From NCBI RefSeq assembly GCF_902497555.1, contig NZ_CABVGP010000003.1, positions 1,984,001 through 2,048,000 on the forward strand: a stretch of DNA of 64,000 bases. Direction: 5' to 3'. The notes beneath the pieces were generated by a model that did not search any database, was not told the origin of the DNA, and worked only from the letters and a program-made list of their open reading frames with translations. This stretch comes from Amycolatopsis camponoti (GTDB taxonomy: Bacteria > Actinomycetota > Actinomycetes > Mycobacteriales > Pseudonocardiaceae). Positions 8,001 through 15,732 of this stretch are shown here, piece by piece (position 1 is the first letter of the stretch; the number at the start of each line of letters is the position of its first letter). The position numbers were made by a program, and so were the translations under genes.

Positions 8001-8795
8001 TCACTTGCCCTGGAAGACCGGCTTGCGCTTGCCGACGAAGGCTTCGACGGCCTCGGTGTGGTCGGCGGTCGCGCCGAGCGCGGTCTGGGCGGCGTCCTCG
8101 GCGGCGAGCGCCTCGTCGAACGTCGACTGCGCGGCCAGGTTGAGCACGCTCTTGATCTTCGCGTAGGCCACGGTCGGCCCGTTCGCCAGCTTCGCCGCGA
8201 TCTTCTGGGCGCGGGCGGGCAGTTCCTCGTCCGGCACGACCTCGCCGACCAGGCCGAGCCGCAGCGCTTCGGCGGCGTCGACGGTCCGGGCCAGCAGCAT
8301 CAGCTCGGCCGCGCGGCCGTAGCCGACCAGCCGCTGCAGCGTCCAGGACGCACCGGAGTCCGGGCCGAGCCCGACGTTGGCGAAGGCCATCAGGAACGAC
8401 GACGACTCGGCGGCGATCCGCAGGTCACTGGCGTAGGCGAAGGCCGCCCCGGCGCCCGCGGCGGTGCCGTTGATCGCCGCGATCACCGGCTTCTCCATCG
8501 ACACGATCGCCTGGACGATCGGGTTGTAGTGCTCCTTCACCGTGTGTAGCGGGGCGGGGTCACCCGCCTGGAGCAGTCCCACGTGCTCCTTCAAATCCTG
8601 GCCGGCGCAGAACGCCTTGCCGGAACCGGTCAGCACGACCGCGCGGACGGCTGCATCGCCGGACGCCTCGCGCAGCGCCGCGAGCAGTGCTTCCTTCAGC
8701 TCGACGGTCAGCGAGTTGTACGCCTGCGGCCGGTTGAGCGTGAGGGTGCGCACCCCGTCGGCGTCGGCGGACAGCAGGACGTCGGATGTGGTCAC
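8001..8795 (-). CDS. Enoyl-CoA hydratase/isomerase family protein
   Basis: Crotonase-fold protein of 264 residues. Members hydrate or isomerise acyl-CoA thioesters; oxyanion-hole segments are visible as SGKAFCAGQDLKE (about residues 60-72) and INGTAAGAGAAFA (about 110-122). In the second active-site segment the sequence VGLGPDSGASWTL has D where classical hydratases have the catalytic Glu, which resembles PaaG/isomerase-type members. The GTG at 8795 is chosen because AAGGAG lies five bases upstream; the open frame further upstream lacks support. Substrate unknown. Converges on tag across a palindromic terminator. Confidence 0.88.
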   Translation of the reverse strand: MTTSDVLLSADADGVRTLTLNRPQAYNSLTVELKEALLAALREASGDAAVRAVVLTGSGKAFCAGQDLKEHVGLLQAGDPAPLHTVKEHYNPIVQAIVSMEKPVIAAINGTAAGAGAAFAYASDLRIAAESSSFLMAFANVGLGPDSGASWTLQRLVGYGRAAELMLLARTVDAAEALRLGLVGEVVPDEELPARAQKIAAKLANGPTVAYAKIKSVLNLAAQSTFDEALAAEDAAQTALGATADHTEAVEAFVGKRKPVFQGK

Positions 8796-8992
8796 GTCTT
8801 CTCCTTGCGCGGAAACATCGGTCGTCCGACAGTCTTCCACCCCGCGCGAGCCGCATACCAGCACCGATACGGCGGCAAAAGATCGGTCCGCTGATGCGCC
8901 CGGCCGCTGATGAGGGACAATGGACACCAGACCCGGCTGGCTTTCACGCGAGCGCGACCCGGGCGCGCCGGTTGAGACGGAGGGAGCACGCT

Positions 8993-9160
8993 ATGGCGGC
9001 CATGAAGCCCCGGACCGGAGATGGTCCCCTCGAAGTGACTAAGGAGGGGCGGGGCCTCGTGATGCGCGTACCGCTCGAGGGCGGTGGGCGACTCGTCGTC
9101 GAACTTTCCGCGGAAGAAGCGAAGGACCTCGGCGCCGCTTTGGCGGAGGTCACCGGCTGA
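8993..9160 (+). CDS. DUF3117 small protein
   Basis: A 55-residue protein almost identical in pattern to the actinobacterial DUF3117 family (compare Rv1211): KPRTGDGPLEVTKEGRGLVM, then RVPLEGGGRLVVELSAEEA. The start at 8993 is preceded by GGAGGG-like purines (acggagggagc); a second ATG at 9002 is possible. No catalytic motif is visible and the role is unknown, though it is conserved next to tag in this order. A strong hairpin follows. Confidence 0.85.
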   Translation: MAAMKPRTGDGPLEVTKEGRGLVMRVPLEGGGRLVVELSAEEAKDLGAALAEVTG

Positions 9161-9190
9161 GCCGACCCCCTCGAACCGTCCTTCCGTCGC

Positions 9191-9218
9191 ACCCCGGTCT
9201 CCCTTCGGAGGCCGGGGT
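9191..9218 (+). terminator. Hairpin after the DUF3117 gene
   Basis: ACCCCGGTCTCC and its near-complement GGAGGCCGGGGT flank a CTTC loop 30 bases after the stop. No U tract, as is usual for actinobacterial terminators. Confidence 0.65.
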
Positions 9219-9250
9219 CGCGGTTCCTCTGCGCCCGAAGGTTGCTCACT

Positions 9251-10714
9251 GTGCGTAATCCGCTACCCCCCGTTCCGACCAGTCTGCTCGACATCGAGGT
9301 GGCGGGCGACCTCCGTCGCGGCGCCCCGGTCGCCCGGCTGGTGACGGCCCCCGCCGACGACGTCGAGTCCGAGCCGCTGGAGATCGGCGGCGTCCGGATC
9401 ACCGGCAAGGCGGGCGACGTGCAGACGGTCCCCGCCGGGGAGGCCCGCTGGATCGCGGGCCTGGGCAACGGCGAGCCGAAGCAGTACCGGAAGGCGGGCG
9501 CGGCGCTGGTCCGCGCGGTGAACGCGGGCCTTGCGGACGACGTCGACCATGGCGGCAAGGCGTTCCGCGTGGTGCAGCTGGTGCTGCCGGAGGAGGCTTC
9601 CGGCGAGCACGTGACGGAACTGGCACTGGGGCTGCTGCTCGGGGGTTACAAGTTCAAGGTGACGGGCGAGGACGCTGCGCCGTCCGTCCGCACGGTGCGG
9701 CTGGTGGCGCACGACCGGGCGGTCCCCACTTTCACCGAGCTGGTCTCGCGGGCGTCGGTGCTGGCGGCGTCGACGGCGCTGACGCGCGACCTCGCGAACA
9801 CCCCGTCCAACATCAAGACTCCGGCCTGGCTCGCGGACACGGCGGCCCGGGTGGCGGGCCCGCGCGTCGAGGTGGCGATCCGGGACGAGAAGTGGCTGAC
9901 GGCGCAGGGCTTCGGCGGCGTCCTGGCGGTCGGCGGCGGGTCGTCGCGGCCGCCGCGGCTGATCGAGATGACGTACAAGCCGTCGGGGGCGGCGAAGCAC
10001 CTGCTGCTGGTGGGCAAGGGCATCACGTTCGACACGGGCGGCCTGTCGATCAAGCCGGCCGACGGCATGCACCTGATGCGCACGGACATGGCGGGCGGCG
10101 CGGCGGTGATCGCGGCCATCCGCGGGATCGCGGCGCTGGAGCTGCCGGTGCGCGTGACGGCGCTGGTGCCGGCGGCGGAGAATCACGTGTCGGGATCGGC
10201 GTACCGGCCGGGCGACATCGTCCGCCACTACGGCGGCAAGACGACCGAGGTCGGCAACACGGACGCGGAGGGCCGCATGGTCCTGGCCGACGCGCTGGTC
10301 TACGGGATCCGCCGCTTCAACCCGGACCTGGTGGTGGACGCGGCCACGCTGACGGGCGCGATGAAGGTGTCGCTGGGGCTGCGTACGGGCGGCCTGTTCG
10401 CCACGGATTCCGACCTGGCGGCTTCGGTGGTGGAGGCGGGTGCGCGCGTGGGCGAGGCGTGGTGGCGCATGCCGCTGACGGAGGACTACGCGGAGAACGT
10501 CCGCGGCGAGTTCGGCGACGTCCGCCAGACCCCGGCCGGCCCGGGCGGCATCACGGCGGCCCTGTTCTTGAGGGAGTTCACGGCGGGACTGCCGTGGGCG
10601 CACTTGGACATCGCGGGACCGGCGCGGTCGGAGAAGAACTACGACGACGTGGTCCCGGGGGCGACCGGTTTCGCGGCGCGGACTTTGGTGGAGCTGGCAG
10701 CTTCGCTGGCCTGA
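9251..10714 (+). CDS. pepA: Leucyl aminopeptidase, M17 family
   Basis: Cytosolic metallo-aminopeptidase that removes N-terminal residues from peptides using two metal ions. Residues of the M17 catalytic centre are visible: GKGITFDTGGLSIKPADGMH with the metal-binding Lys and Asp, the MRTDMAGGAA segment, and the signature NTDAEGRMVLADAL with metal-binding Asp and Glu. Length 487 residues, as expected for the family with its N-terminal macro-like domain. The GTG at 9251 has GAAGG upstream; an in-frame TTG at 9242 is also open. A single-gene unit, followed by repeat copy 2. Confidence 0.93.
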   Translation: MRNPLPPVPTSLLDIEVAGDLRRGAPVARLVTAPADDVESEPLEIGGVRITGKAGDVQTVPAGEARWIAGLGNGEPKQYRKAGAALVRAVNAGLADDVDHGGKAFRVVQLVLPEEASGEHVTELALGLLLGGYKFKVTGEDAAPSVRTVRLVAHDRAVPTFTELVSRASVLAASTALTRDLANTPSNIKTPAWLADTAARVAGPRVEVAIRDEKWLTAQGFGGVLAVGGGSSRPPRLIEMTYKPSGAAKHLLLVGKGITFDTGGLSIKPADGMHLMRTDMAGGAAVIAAIRGIAALELPVRVTALVPAAENHVSGSAYRPGDIVRHYGGKTTEVGNTDAEGRMVLADALVYGIRRFNPDLVVDAATLTGAMKVSLGLRTGGLFATDSDLAASVVEAGARVGEAWWRMPLTEDYAENVRGEFGDVRQTPAGPGGITAALFLREFTAGLPWAHLDIAGPARSEKNYDDVVPGATGFAARTLVELAASLA

Positions 10715-10749
10715 GCCCGGCTTCGTGCGGCTGACCTGGGGTTCCGTGG

Positions 10750-10856
10750 TTGTCCACAGGTCAGCGGATCTGTGGACAACTCGTTGTTCGCAGCCAGTGT
10801 CGTCGGTGGGGGCCGATAGGCTGGAGCAGGGACGCCCCCCAGGGACGGGTGGGGGC
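10750..10856 (+). repeat. DnaA-box element, copy 2
   Basis: A 107-bp element in the pepA/LysR gap. It has TTGTCCACA (10750-10758), 12 bp, TGTGGACAA (10771-10779), 35 bp, then a 42-bp block (10815-10856) beginning GATAGGCTGG and ending in GGGACGGGTGGGGGC. Box sequences match the DnaA box consensus exactly and form a perfect dyad. Confidence 0.8.
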
Positions 10857-10978
10857 CGCGGCAAAGTCGAGGGGTCGGCCTCGAAGGGGGCGGTTTCGAC
10901 GGCGCTGGTGTGGCCGCAGACGTTGGCGGAGCTGCGGGTGAGCGAGCCACCGCGACTTTGCCGGGGGTGGGGTCGGCC
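10857..10978. other. Intergenic region with inverted and direct repeats
   Basis: Between repeat copy 2 and the end of the LysR gene. It holds an inverted repeat, GGCAAAGTCG (10860-10869) and CGACTTTGCC (10954-10963), each followed within a few bases by a direct repeat of GGGGTCGGCCTC. It separates convergent genes and may act in termination. No coding sequence is supported. Confidence 0.45.
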
Positions 10979-11893
10979 TCAGCGCTCGGCCGCCGTCGTC
11001 AGGACGTGGTCGCGGAAGCCGGTGACCGCCGGGGTCATCGGCTCGTCGGCCCGCCACACCAGCCCGATCGTCCGGTACGGCCGCGGCTCCAACGGCACCT
11101 CGGCCACCCCCGCCGGCGTCCCCGGACCGAACCGCGGCAGCAGCGCCACTCCGAGCCCCGCCGCCACCAGTCCCCGGACCGTGTCCGACTCCTGGCCCTC
11201 GAACGCGATCCGCGGGGTGAATCCCGCCGCCGCGCACAGCTCGTCGGTCAGGGTTCGCACGCCGTACCCCGGCTCCAGCAGCACGAACTCCTCGTCGGCC
11301 AGCTCCGCCACCCGCACCGAAGCCCGGCCCGCCAGGTGGTGGCCCGCCGGGACCGACAGCAGGATCTCCTCGTCCACCAAGCCCGCCGTGGCCAGCGAAG
11401 CCGCCGCGGGAAGCGGTGCCAGCAGGGCCAGGTCCAGCTCGCCGCCCACCAGACGGTCGACCATCTCCTGCCGCGAGCCCTGGACCAGCGTGAACCGCAC
11501 TCCCGGGTACCGCGCCCGGTGCCCGCGCAGCAGCGACGGCACCAGCGACCGCCCGAGCAGGTGCAGGAACCCCAGCACGACGTGCCCCGACTCCGGCGCC
11601 ACCTCCTCGCGCGCCAGCCGGACGCCCGTGTCCACCGCCGCCAACCCGCGCTCGGCCGCTTCGGCCAGCAGTTCCGCCGCGCGCGTGAGACGGATGCCGC
11701 GGCCGTCCGGAACCGTCAACGGCGCCCCCAGCGCGTCGGCCAGCGCCGCGAGCCGGCGGCTCACCGTCGGCTGCGGCACCCCCAGCAGCTCCGCCGCGCG
11801 TGTGACGTTCCTCGTCTCGCGCAGCGCGGCGAGCAGCGGCAGGTGCGGCGCCACCTGCGCCGTCAGCGAGTCATACGTCATCGCATCAATCAT
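10979..11893 (-). CDS. LysR family transcriptional regulator
   Basis: LTTR of 304 residues with an N-terminal winged helix-turn-helix (about 15-75, LAALRETRNVTRAAELLGVP then QPTVSRRLAALADALGAPL) and a periplasmic-binding-protein-like effector domain (about 100-295). LysR proteins usually control a divergent gene; here that is the MFS transporter gene 50 bp away, with a dyad between them. The ATG at 11893 is used, with an alternative at 11881. The inducer cannot be read from the sequence. Confidence 0.9.
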   Translation of the reverse strand: MIDAMTYDSLTAQVAPHLPLLAALRETRNVTRAAELLGVPQPTVSRRLAALADALGAPLTVPDGRGIRLTRAAELLAEAAERGLAAVDTGVRLAREEVAPESGHVVLGFLHLLGRSLVPSLLRGHRARYPGVRFTLVQGSRQEMVDRLVGGELDLALLAPLPAAASLATAGLVDEEILLSVPAGHHLAGRASVRVAELADEEFVLLEPGYGVRTLTDELCAAAGFTPRIAFEGQESDTVRGLVAAGLGVALLPRFGPGTPAGVAEVPLEPRPYRTIGLVWRADEPMTPAVTGFRDHVLTTAAER

Positions 11894-11900
11894 GCCAGTT

Positions 11901-11929
11901 CAGCGCATTGGACGTATTGGTTAGCGCTG
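11901..11929. promoter_or_regulatory. Probable LysR operator in the divergent gap
   Basis: CAGCGC (11901-11906) and GCGCTG (11924-11929) form an interrupted dyad in the 50-bp region between the LysR and MFS genes, the normal location for LTTR binding. Sequence-only evidence. Confidence 0.45.
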
Positions 11930-11943
11930 CTTACTTTCAGGTC

Positions 11944-13242
11944 GTGACTTCCACGCGCCGAGTCAAGACCGCCGTCGCCGCGGCCGGGATCTCCTCCTTC
12001 GCCCTGCTCTACGCGCCGCAGCCGGTGCTGCCCCAGCTCGCCGCGCAGTACCACCTCGACCCCGGCGGCGCGGCGCTCGCGGTCAGCGTCGCGACCGGCG
12101 CGCTCGCCATCGCCGTCCTGCCGATCGCCGCGCTGTCCGAGGTGATCGGCCGGCGCCCGGTGATCCTGACTTCGGTGATCGCGTCCGTCGTCTTCGGCCT
12201 GCTGCTGCCGCTGATGCCGACGTACCCCGCGCTGCTCGTCCTGCGCGCGCTCCAGGGCGTCGCCATCGCGGGCTTCCCCGGCGTCGCGGCGGCCTACCTG
12301 GCCGAACGCCTCGGCCGCGCGGGCGTCGCCGCCGCGGTCGGCGCGATGATCGCGGGCAACACGATCGGCGGCATGCTCGGCCGGCTGGCCAGCGGGTTCA
12401 CCGCCGGGCCGCTCAGCTGGCGCGGCGCGCTGTTCGTCGTCGCGGGCGTGGGCGCGATCTGCTCGGCGATCACGGTCGTGACGCTGCCGCCGGGGACGCG
12501 CCCACGCGGCGACGCCCAGCTTCGCGCGGTCGCCCGGGGGCTCGTCACGGCGTTGAGCAAGCGGGTGCTGCTCGCCCAGTACGCGGTCGCGCTGCTCGCG
12601 ATGGGCTCGTTCGTCGCGCTGTACAACGCGGCCGGGTTCCGGCTGACCGGCCACCCGCTGGACCTGTCGCCGGCGATCGCGTCGCTGGTCTTCCTCGCCT
12701 ACGCGACGGGATCGGTGTCGTCGGCCGCGGCGGGAAGGCTGGTGGCGCGCGTCGGCCGGCGCCGCGCGCTGATCGGCGCGCTGCTGCTGACGGCGGTGGG
12801 TGCGGCGCTGACACTGCCGAACTCACTACCGCTGGTCATCGCCGGTTTCCTGGTGCTGACCTGCGCGTTCTTCGCCGCGCACGCGGTGGCGAACGGCTGG
12901 GCGGCGGCCGACGCCCCCGAGAACGCCCGCGGCCAGGTGGGCGGCATGTACACGGCGACGTACTACCTGGGCAGCAGCGTCGGCGGCGCGGCGGGAGCGT
13001 GGGTCTACGGGCACGCGGGCTGGCCGTGGCTGATCGCCCTGGTGACGGTGTGGCTCCTGCTGGCGGCAGCGGCGGTCGGCGCCTGGACAGCCCCCGCCCG
13101 TCCCTGGGGGGCGTCCCCGTTCCAGTCTATCGGCGTGGGCCGACACAACCGGCCGGAACCGGCGAGTTGTCCACAGTCCGGCGGACCTGTGGACAAGTAC
13201 TCAGGTCGCCGCCGCGACCAGCAGTCCGCCGCCCACCGGTAG
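11944..13242 (+). CDS. MFS transporter with repeat-derived C terminus
   Basis: Twelve-helix major facilitator, probably a drug or metabolite exporter of the AraJ/CynX type: motif A-like LSEVIGRRPV after helix 2 and repeated small-residue helices. The GTG at 11944 is chosen as the first plausible start (VTSTRRVKTA). The last transmembrane helix ends near WLLLAAAAVGAW; the following roughly 47 residues are hydrophilic and are encoded by repeat copy 3 and the end of the methyltransferase gene. The element therefore seems to have removed the original stop and extended the protein, which now overlaps the convergent gene by 42 bases. Regulated by the divergent LysR protein by inference. Confidence 0.88.
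   Translation: MTSTRRVKTAVAAAGISSFALLYAPQPVLPQLAAQYHLDPGGAALAVSVATGALAIAVLPIAALSEVIGRRPVILTSVIASVVFGLLLPLMPTYPALLVLRALQGVAIAGFPGVAAAYLAERLGRAGVAAAVGAMIAGNTIGGMLGRLASGFTAGPLSWRGALFVVAGVGAICSAITVVTLPPGTRPRGDAQLRAVARGLVTALSKRVLLAQYAVALLAMGSFVALYNAAGFRLTGHPLDLSPAIASLVFLAYATGSVSSAAAGRLVARVGRRRALIGALLLTAVGAALTLPNSLPLVIAGFLVLTCAFFAAHAVANGWAAADAPENARGQVGGMYTATYYLGSSVGGAAGAWVYGHAGWPWLIALVTVWLLLAAAAVGAWTAPARPWGASPFQSIGVGRHNRPEPASCPQSGGPVDKYSGRRRDQQSAAHR
13090..13196 (-). repeat. DnaA-box element, copy 3
   Basis: A 107-bp element read on the minus strand: TTGTCCACA (complement of 13188-13196), 12 bp, TGTGGACAA (complement of 13167-13175), 35 bp, then a 42-bp block (13090-13131) with -10-like GATAGACTGG. 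Box spacing and lengths equal those of copy 2. It lies inside the 3' end of the MFS frame. Confidence 0.8.
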
Positions 13243-13845
13243 CAACGCCGGGACCAGGCGTTCGTCCTCCCGGAAGGCCCGGGCCACCTCGCGCAGCGCC
13301 AGCGTCTCCGGATCACGGTGGGACGGGTCGATCACGCGGCCGCCGGCCAGCACGTTGTGGAACGCGATGATCCCGCCGCGCCGCAGCAAGGACACGCCCA
13401 GCTCGTAGCAGCCGGGGTACTCGATGTGCGCCGAGTCGACGAACACCAGGTCGTAGCCGCCCGGGGTGAGCCGCTGGAGCACGTCCAGCGCGCGCCCGAC
13501 GATCAAGCGCGTGCGGCCCGGTGCGAAGCCGGCCTCGCGGAACGTCGCGCGCGCCGCCCGCTGGTACTCCGGCTCGACGTCGATCGAGGTCAGGATGCCG
13601 TCGGGGGCCATGCCGCGCAGCAGGCTCAGCCCGCTCACCCCGGCGCCCGTGCCGACCTCGACGACGGCCTTCGCGCACAGCGTCGCGGCCAGGAAGCGCA
13701 AGGTCGCGCCCGCGCCCGCGCTCAGCGAGCTGCAGCCCAGGTCATCGGCCCGTGCGCGCGCCGAAGACAGCACCTCGTCGTCGGGCAGGTACCCGTCGAC
13801 GAACCCGGAGTCGGCCGGTGCGGCCGCGGGGGTGGGCGTGTTCAC
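13201..13845 (-). CDS. O-methyltransferase, class I SAM-dependent
   Basis: A 214-residue catechol-type O-methyltransferase. SAM-binding motif I is VVEVGTGAGVSGLSLL (about 62-77); acidic motif II is LTSIDVEPEYQ; the metal-binding DSAH lies in YDLVFVDSAHIEY. It is transcribed divergently from sigE, exactly as Rv1220c is from Rv1221 in mycobacteria. The substrate is unknown. The stop codon lies next to repeat copy 3 and within the extended MFS frame. Confidence 0.92.
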   Translation of the reverse strand: MNTPTPAAAPADSGFVDGYLPDDEVLSSARARADDLGCSSLSAGAGATLRFLAATLCAKAVVEVGTGAGVSGLSLLRGMAPDGILTSIDVEPEYQRAARATFREAGFAPGRTRLIVGRALDVLQRLTPGGYDLVFVDSAHIEYPGCYELGVSLLRRGGIIAFHNVLAGGRVIDPSHRDPETLALREVARAFREDERLVPALLPVGGGLLVAAAT

Positions 13846-13912
13846 GCACGGAGGTTAGCGTTGGTTGTCGATAAATCCGCGCAGGCTCCCTGGTAAGCAC
13901 CCCGGAAGAAGT

Positions 13913-13940
13913 TCTCAGCCTGCTCTCAGTCCAGTCTCAC
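13913..13940 (+). promoter_or_regulatory. Three 11-bp-spaced TCTCA repeats upstream of sigE
   Basis: TCTCAG (13913-13918), TCTCAG (13924-13929) and TCTCAC (13935-13940) repeat with an exact 11-bp period about 100 bp upstream of the sigE start. OmpR/PhoB-type response regulators bind direct repeats of this period, and the mycobacterial MprA site consists of two 8-bp repeats with a 3-bp gap. A two-component input to sigE is inferred. Confidence 0.6.
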
Positions 13941-14035
13941 TAGAACCATAAGGAGTCCGGACAGACTGAAATCCGAGGCCACGGGGAACACCGTGGCGAC
14001 AGCCCGCGTTGGGTGGAGCAGACAGGAGAACACAG

Positions 14036-14656
14036 ATGGAGGTGCCTGCTCCCGCGATGCAGAACGCCGTTGCCGATGACGACGCCGACGCGGCTCAGCC
14101 CGTGTCCCTGGACGAGGCGGTCTGGACGCCGCCGTCCTGGGACGAGGTCGTCCGAGAGCACAGCGACCGGGTCTACCGGCTCGCCTACCGCCTGACCGGC
14201 AACACGCACGACGCCGAGGACCTCACCCAGGAGACCTTCATCCGGGTCTTCCGGTCGCTGGCGTCCTACAAGCCCGGCACGTTCGAGGGCTGGCTGCACC
14301 GCATCACCACCAACCTCTTCCTCGACATGGCCCGCCGCCGCTCGCGCGTACGGATGGAAGGCCTGCCGGACGACACCGACCGCATCGTCGGTGACGACCC
14401 GAGCCCCGAGCAGGTCTTCTCCGACACGCACCTGGACCCGGACCTGCAGGCCGCGCTCGACGAGCTGCCGCCGGAGTTCCGCGCCGCCGTGGTGCTGTGT
14501 GACGTCGAAGGGCTCTCGTACGAGGAGATCGGCGCGACGCTCGGTGTCAAGCTGGGCACCGTCCGCAGCCGGATCCACCGCGGGCGCCAGGCGCTGCGCG
14601 CGTCGCTCGAGCGCCGGCGCGCTCACGACCGCGAGTCTGCGAAGGTGTCGGTATGA
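14036..14656 (+). CDS. sigE: ECF sigma factor SigE
   Basis: Extracytoplasmic-function sigma factor for envelope stress. The 206-residue protein has sigma region 2 (about 38-108, with [20 protein letters not shown] and [20 protein letters not shown]) and region 4 (about 138-195, [20 protein letters not shown] then [20 protein letters not shown]). The ATG at 14036 has AGGAGA six bases upstream. Its neighbours identify it: a divergent methyltransferase upstream and anti-sigma rseA, htrA and tatB downstream, as in M. tuberculosis. Stop and rseA start overlap (ATGA), coupling the regulator to its inhibitor. Confidence 0.95.
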   Translation: MEVPAPAMQNAVADDDADAAQPVSLDEAVWTPPSWDEVVREHSDRVYRLAYRLTGNTHDAEDLTQETFIRVFRSLASYKPGTFEGWLHRITTNLFLDMARRRSRVRMEGLPDDTDRIVGDDPSPEQVFSDTHLDPDLQAALDELPPEFRAAVVLCDVEGLSYEEIGATLGVKLGTVRSRIHRGRQALRASLERRRAHDRESAKVSV

Positions 14657-15306
14657 CCGCTCCCCGAGGCTGGGCACTCCCCGAGTCGCACTTGCTGCCG
14701 GACGCCGTGGTGGCGTTCGTCGACGGGGAACTGTCGCACGGCGCCCGCGATCGCGCGGCGTCGCACATCACGCGCTGCGCCGGGTGCGCCGCCGAGGTGC
14801 GCGCCCAGCGCCAGACGGTCGACGCGATCCGCCGCGCGGGTGCGCCGTCGATGTCGGCGGGGTTCCTGGCGAGCCTGCAGTCGATCCCGGAGCACACGGA
14901 CGTCCCGAGCGCCCCGGACAACCTGGCCATCACGGCCGACGGTCAGCTGGTCGCGGTCCAGCGCCCGGACCGGGTCGCCGGGCTGCGGGACACGGGCGTC
15001 CTGGGCGGTGTGTCGCCGTTGGGAACAGCGGCCCCGCTGGGCCAGTCCCCGAACGTCCTGGGCGGCGGCCGGTTGAAGCGCCGCGCGGCACAGGGCGCCG
15101 GAGTGGTGGTGTCCGGGCTGGTGTTGAGCGCGCTGGCGCTGGTGGGGACGACCGCGGACAGCGGTGACGGAACCCCGGAAACCGGGGGCGGAGCGCCGCA
15201 GCAGGCGAACCTGCTGCCGGCCCAGATGGCGGTGCCGCAGCCGGTGGCGGTCCCGACGTCGACTCCGGTGAGTTCGCCGGCCGCGGTGCCGGCGGGCATC
15301 CGCTGA
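14653..15306 (+). CDS. rseA: Zinc-type anti-sigma factor RseA
   Basis: Anti-sigma factor for SigE, 217 residues. The zinc anti-sigma motif is visible as His38-x3-Cys42-x2-Cys45 in the N-terminal domain. A hydrophobic stretch near residues 155-175 ([15 protein letters not shown]) looks like a single transmembrane helix, leaving a short proline-rich extracytoplasmic tail. This points to a membrane-anchored, proteolysis-controlled regulator; the HtrA-type protease gene downstream fits that. Translation is coupled to sigE by an ATGA overlap. Redox or phosphorylation control, as for the mycobacterial homologue, is only an inference. Confidence 0.92.
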   Translation: MTAPRGWALPESHLLPDAVVAFVDGELSHGARDRAASHITRCAGCAAEVRAQRQTVDAIRRAGAPSMSAGFLASLQSIPEHTDVPSAPDNLAITADGQLVAVQRPDRVAGLRDTGVLGGVSPLGTAAPLGQSPNVLGGGRLKRRAAQGAGVVVSGLVLSALALVGTTADSGDGTPETGGGAPQQANLLPAQMAVPQPVAVPTSTPVSSPAAVPAGIR

Positions 15307-15318
15307 GACTTGTTTCCC

Positions 15319-15358
15319 GCGAAGGCCGCCACGAGGAATTCCTCGGGGCGGCCTTCGC
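15319..15358 (+). terminator. Hairpin after rseA
   Basis: GCGAAGGCCGCC-AC-GAGG and the complement CCTC-GG-GGCGGCCTTCGC enclose an AATT loop, 12 bases after the rseA stop. It belongs to the GAAGGCC hairpin family also seen at 55255, 55928 and 63187. Confidence 0.75.
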
Positions 15359-15515
15359 CATGTCCTGGGCTGCTCGGCTGAAGCGATCAGGGAGTGCGAG
15401 CCCTGGAGCGGCTCCCGCCGGTTCCAACGGCGGCTTTTGCATGTCCGAGGGCGGATGGCGCTCCCGAAGTACGGGCCCCAGCCCGGGGCAAGCCCCCATC
15501 AGGCCCCGGAACGCA

Positions 15516-15633
15516 GCCCCCGCCCGTCCCAGGGGGGCGACCCCGAGTCCAGTCTATCGCCGCCCGCTGACGGAAAGCCCTGATCAGCGGCTGAGCCGTC
15601 CGTTTGTCCACAATGCCCGCCCCCTGGGGACAG
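15516..15633 (-). repeat. DnaA-box element, copy 4
   Basis: A 118-bp element in the 426-bp rseA/htrA gap, read on the minus strand: degenerate box (complement of TGGGGACAG, 15625-15633), 12 bp, perfect box (15604-15612, TTGTCCACA on the plus strand), a 45-bp spacer, then a 43-bp block (15516-15558) with GATAGACTGG. The rest of the gap holds the rseA terminator and the htrA promoter region with a TATCGT hexamer near 15694; no gene was seen. Confidence 0.75.
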
Positions 15634-15732
15634 CCGGCCCAAGCAACAGCCATTTCACTGACGTACCGGCAGACTCGGAGCACTGGGCTTGGGTATCGTC
15701 ACGCCCAGCCACCTGATCTTCTGCACCGGGGA

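Noticed and set aside
10815..10856. 6C-type noncoding RNA in the element's GC block
   Set aside because: There is a run of six C's, but not the two hairpins with C-rich loops, and the block occurs in many copies.
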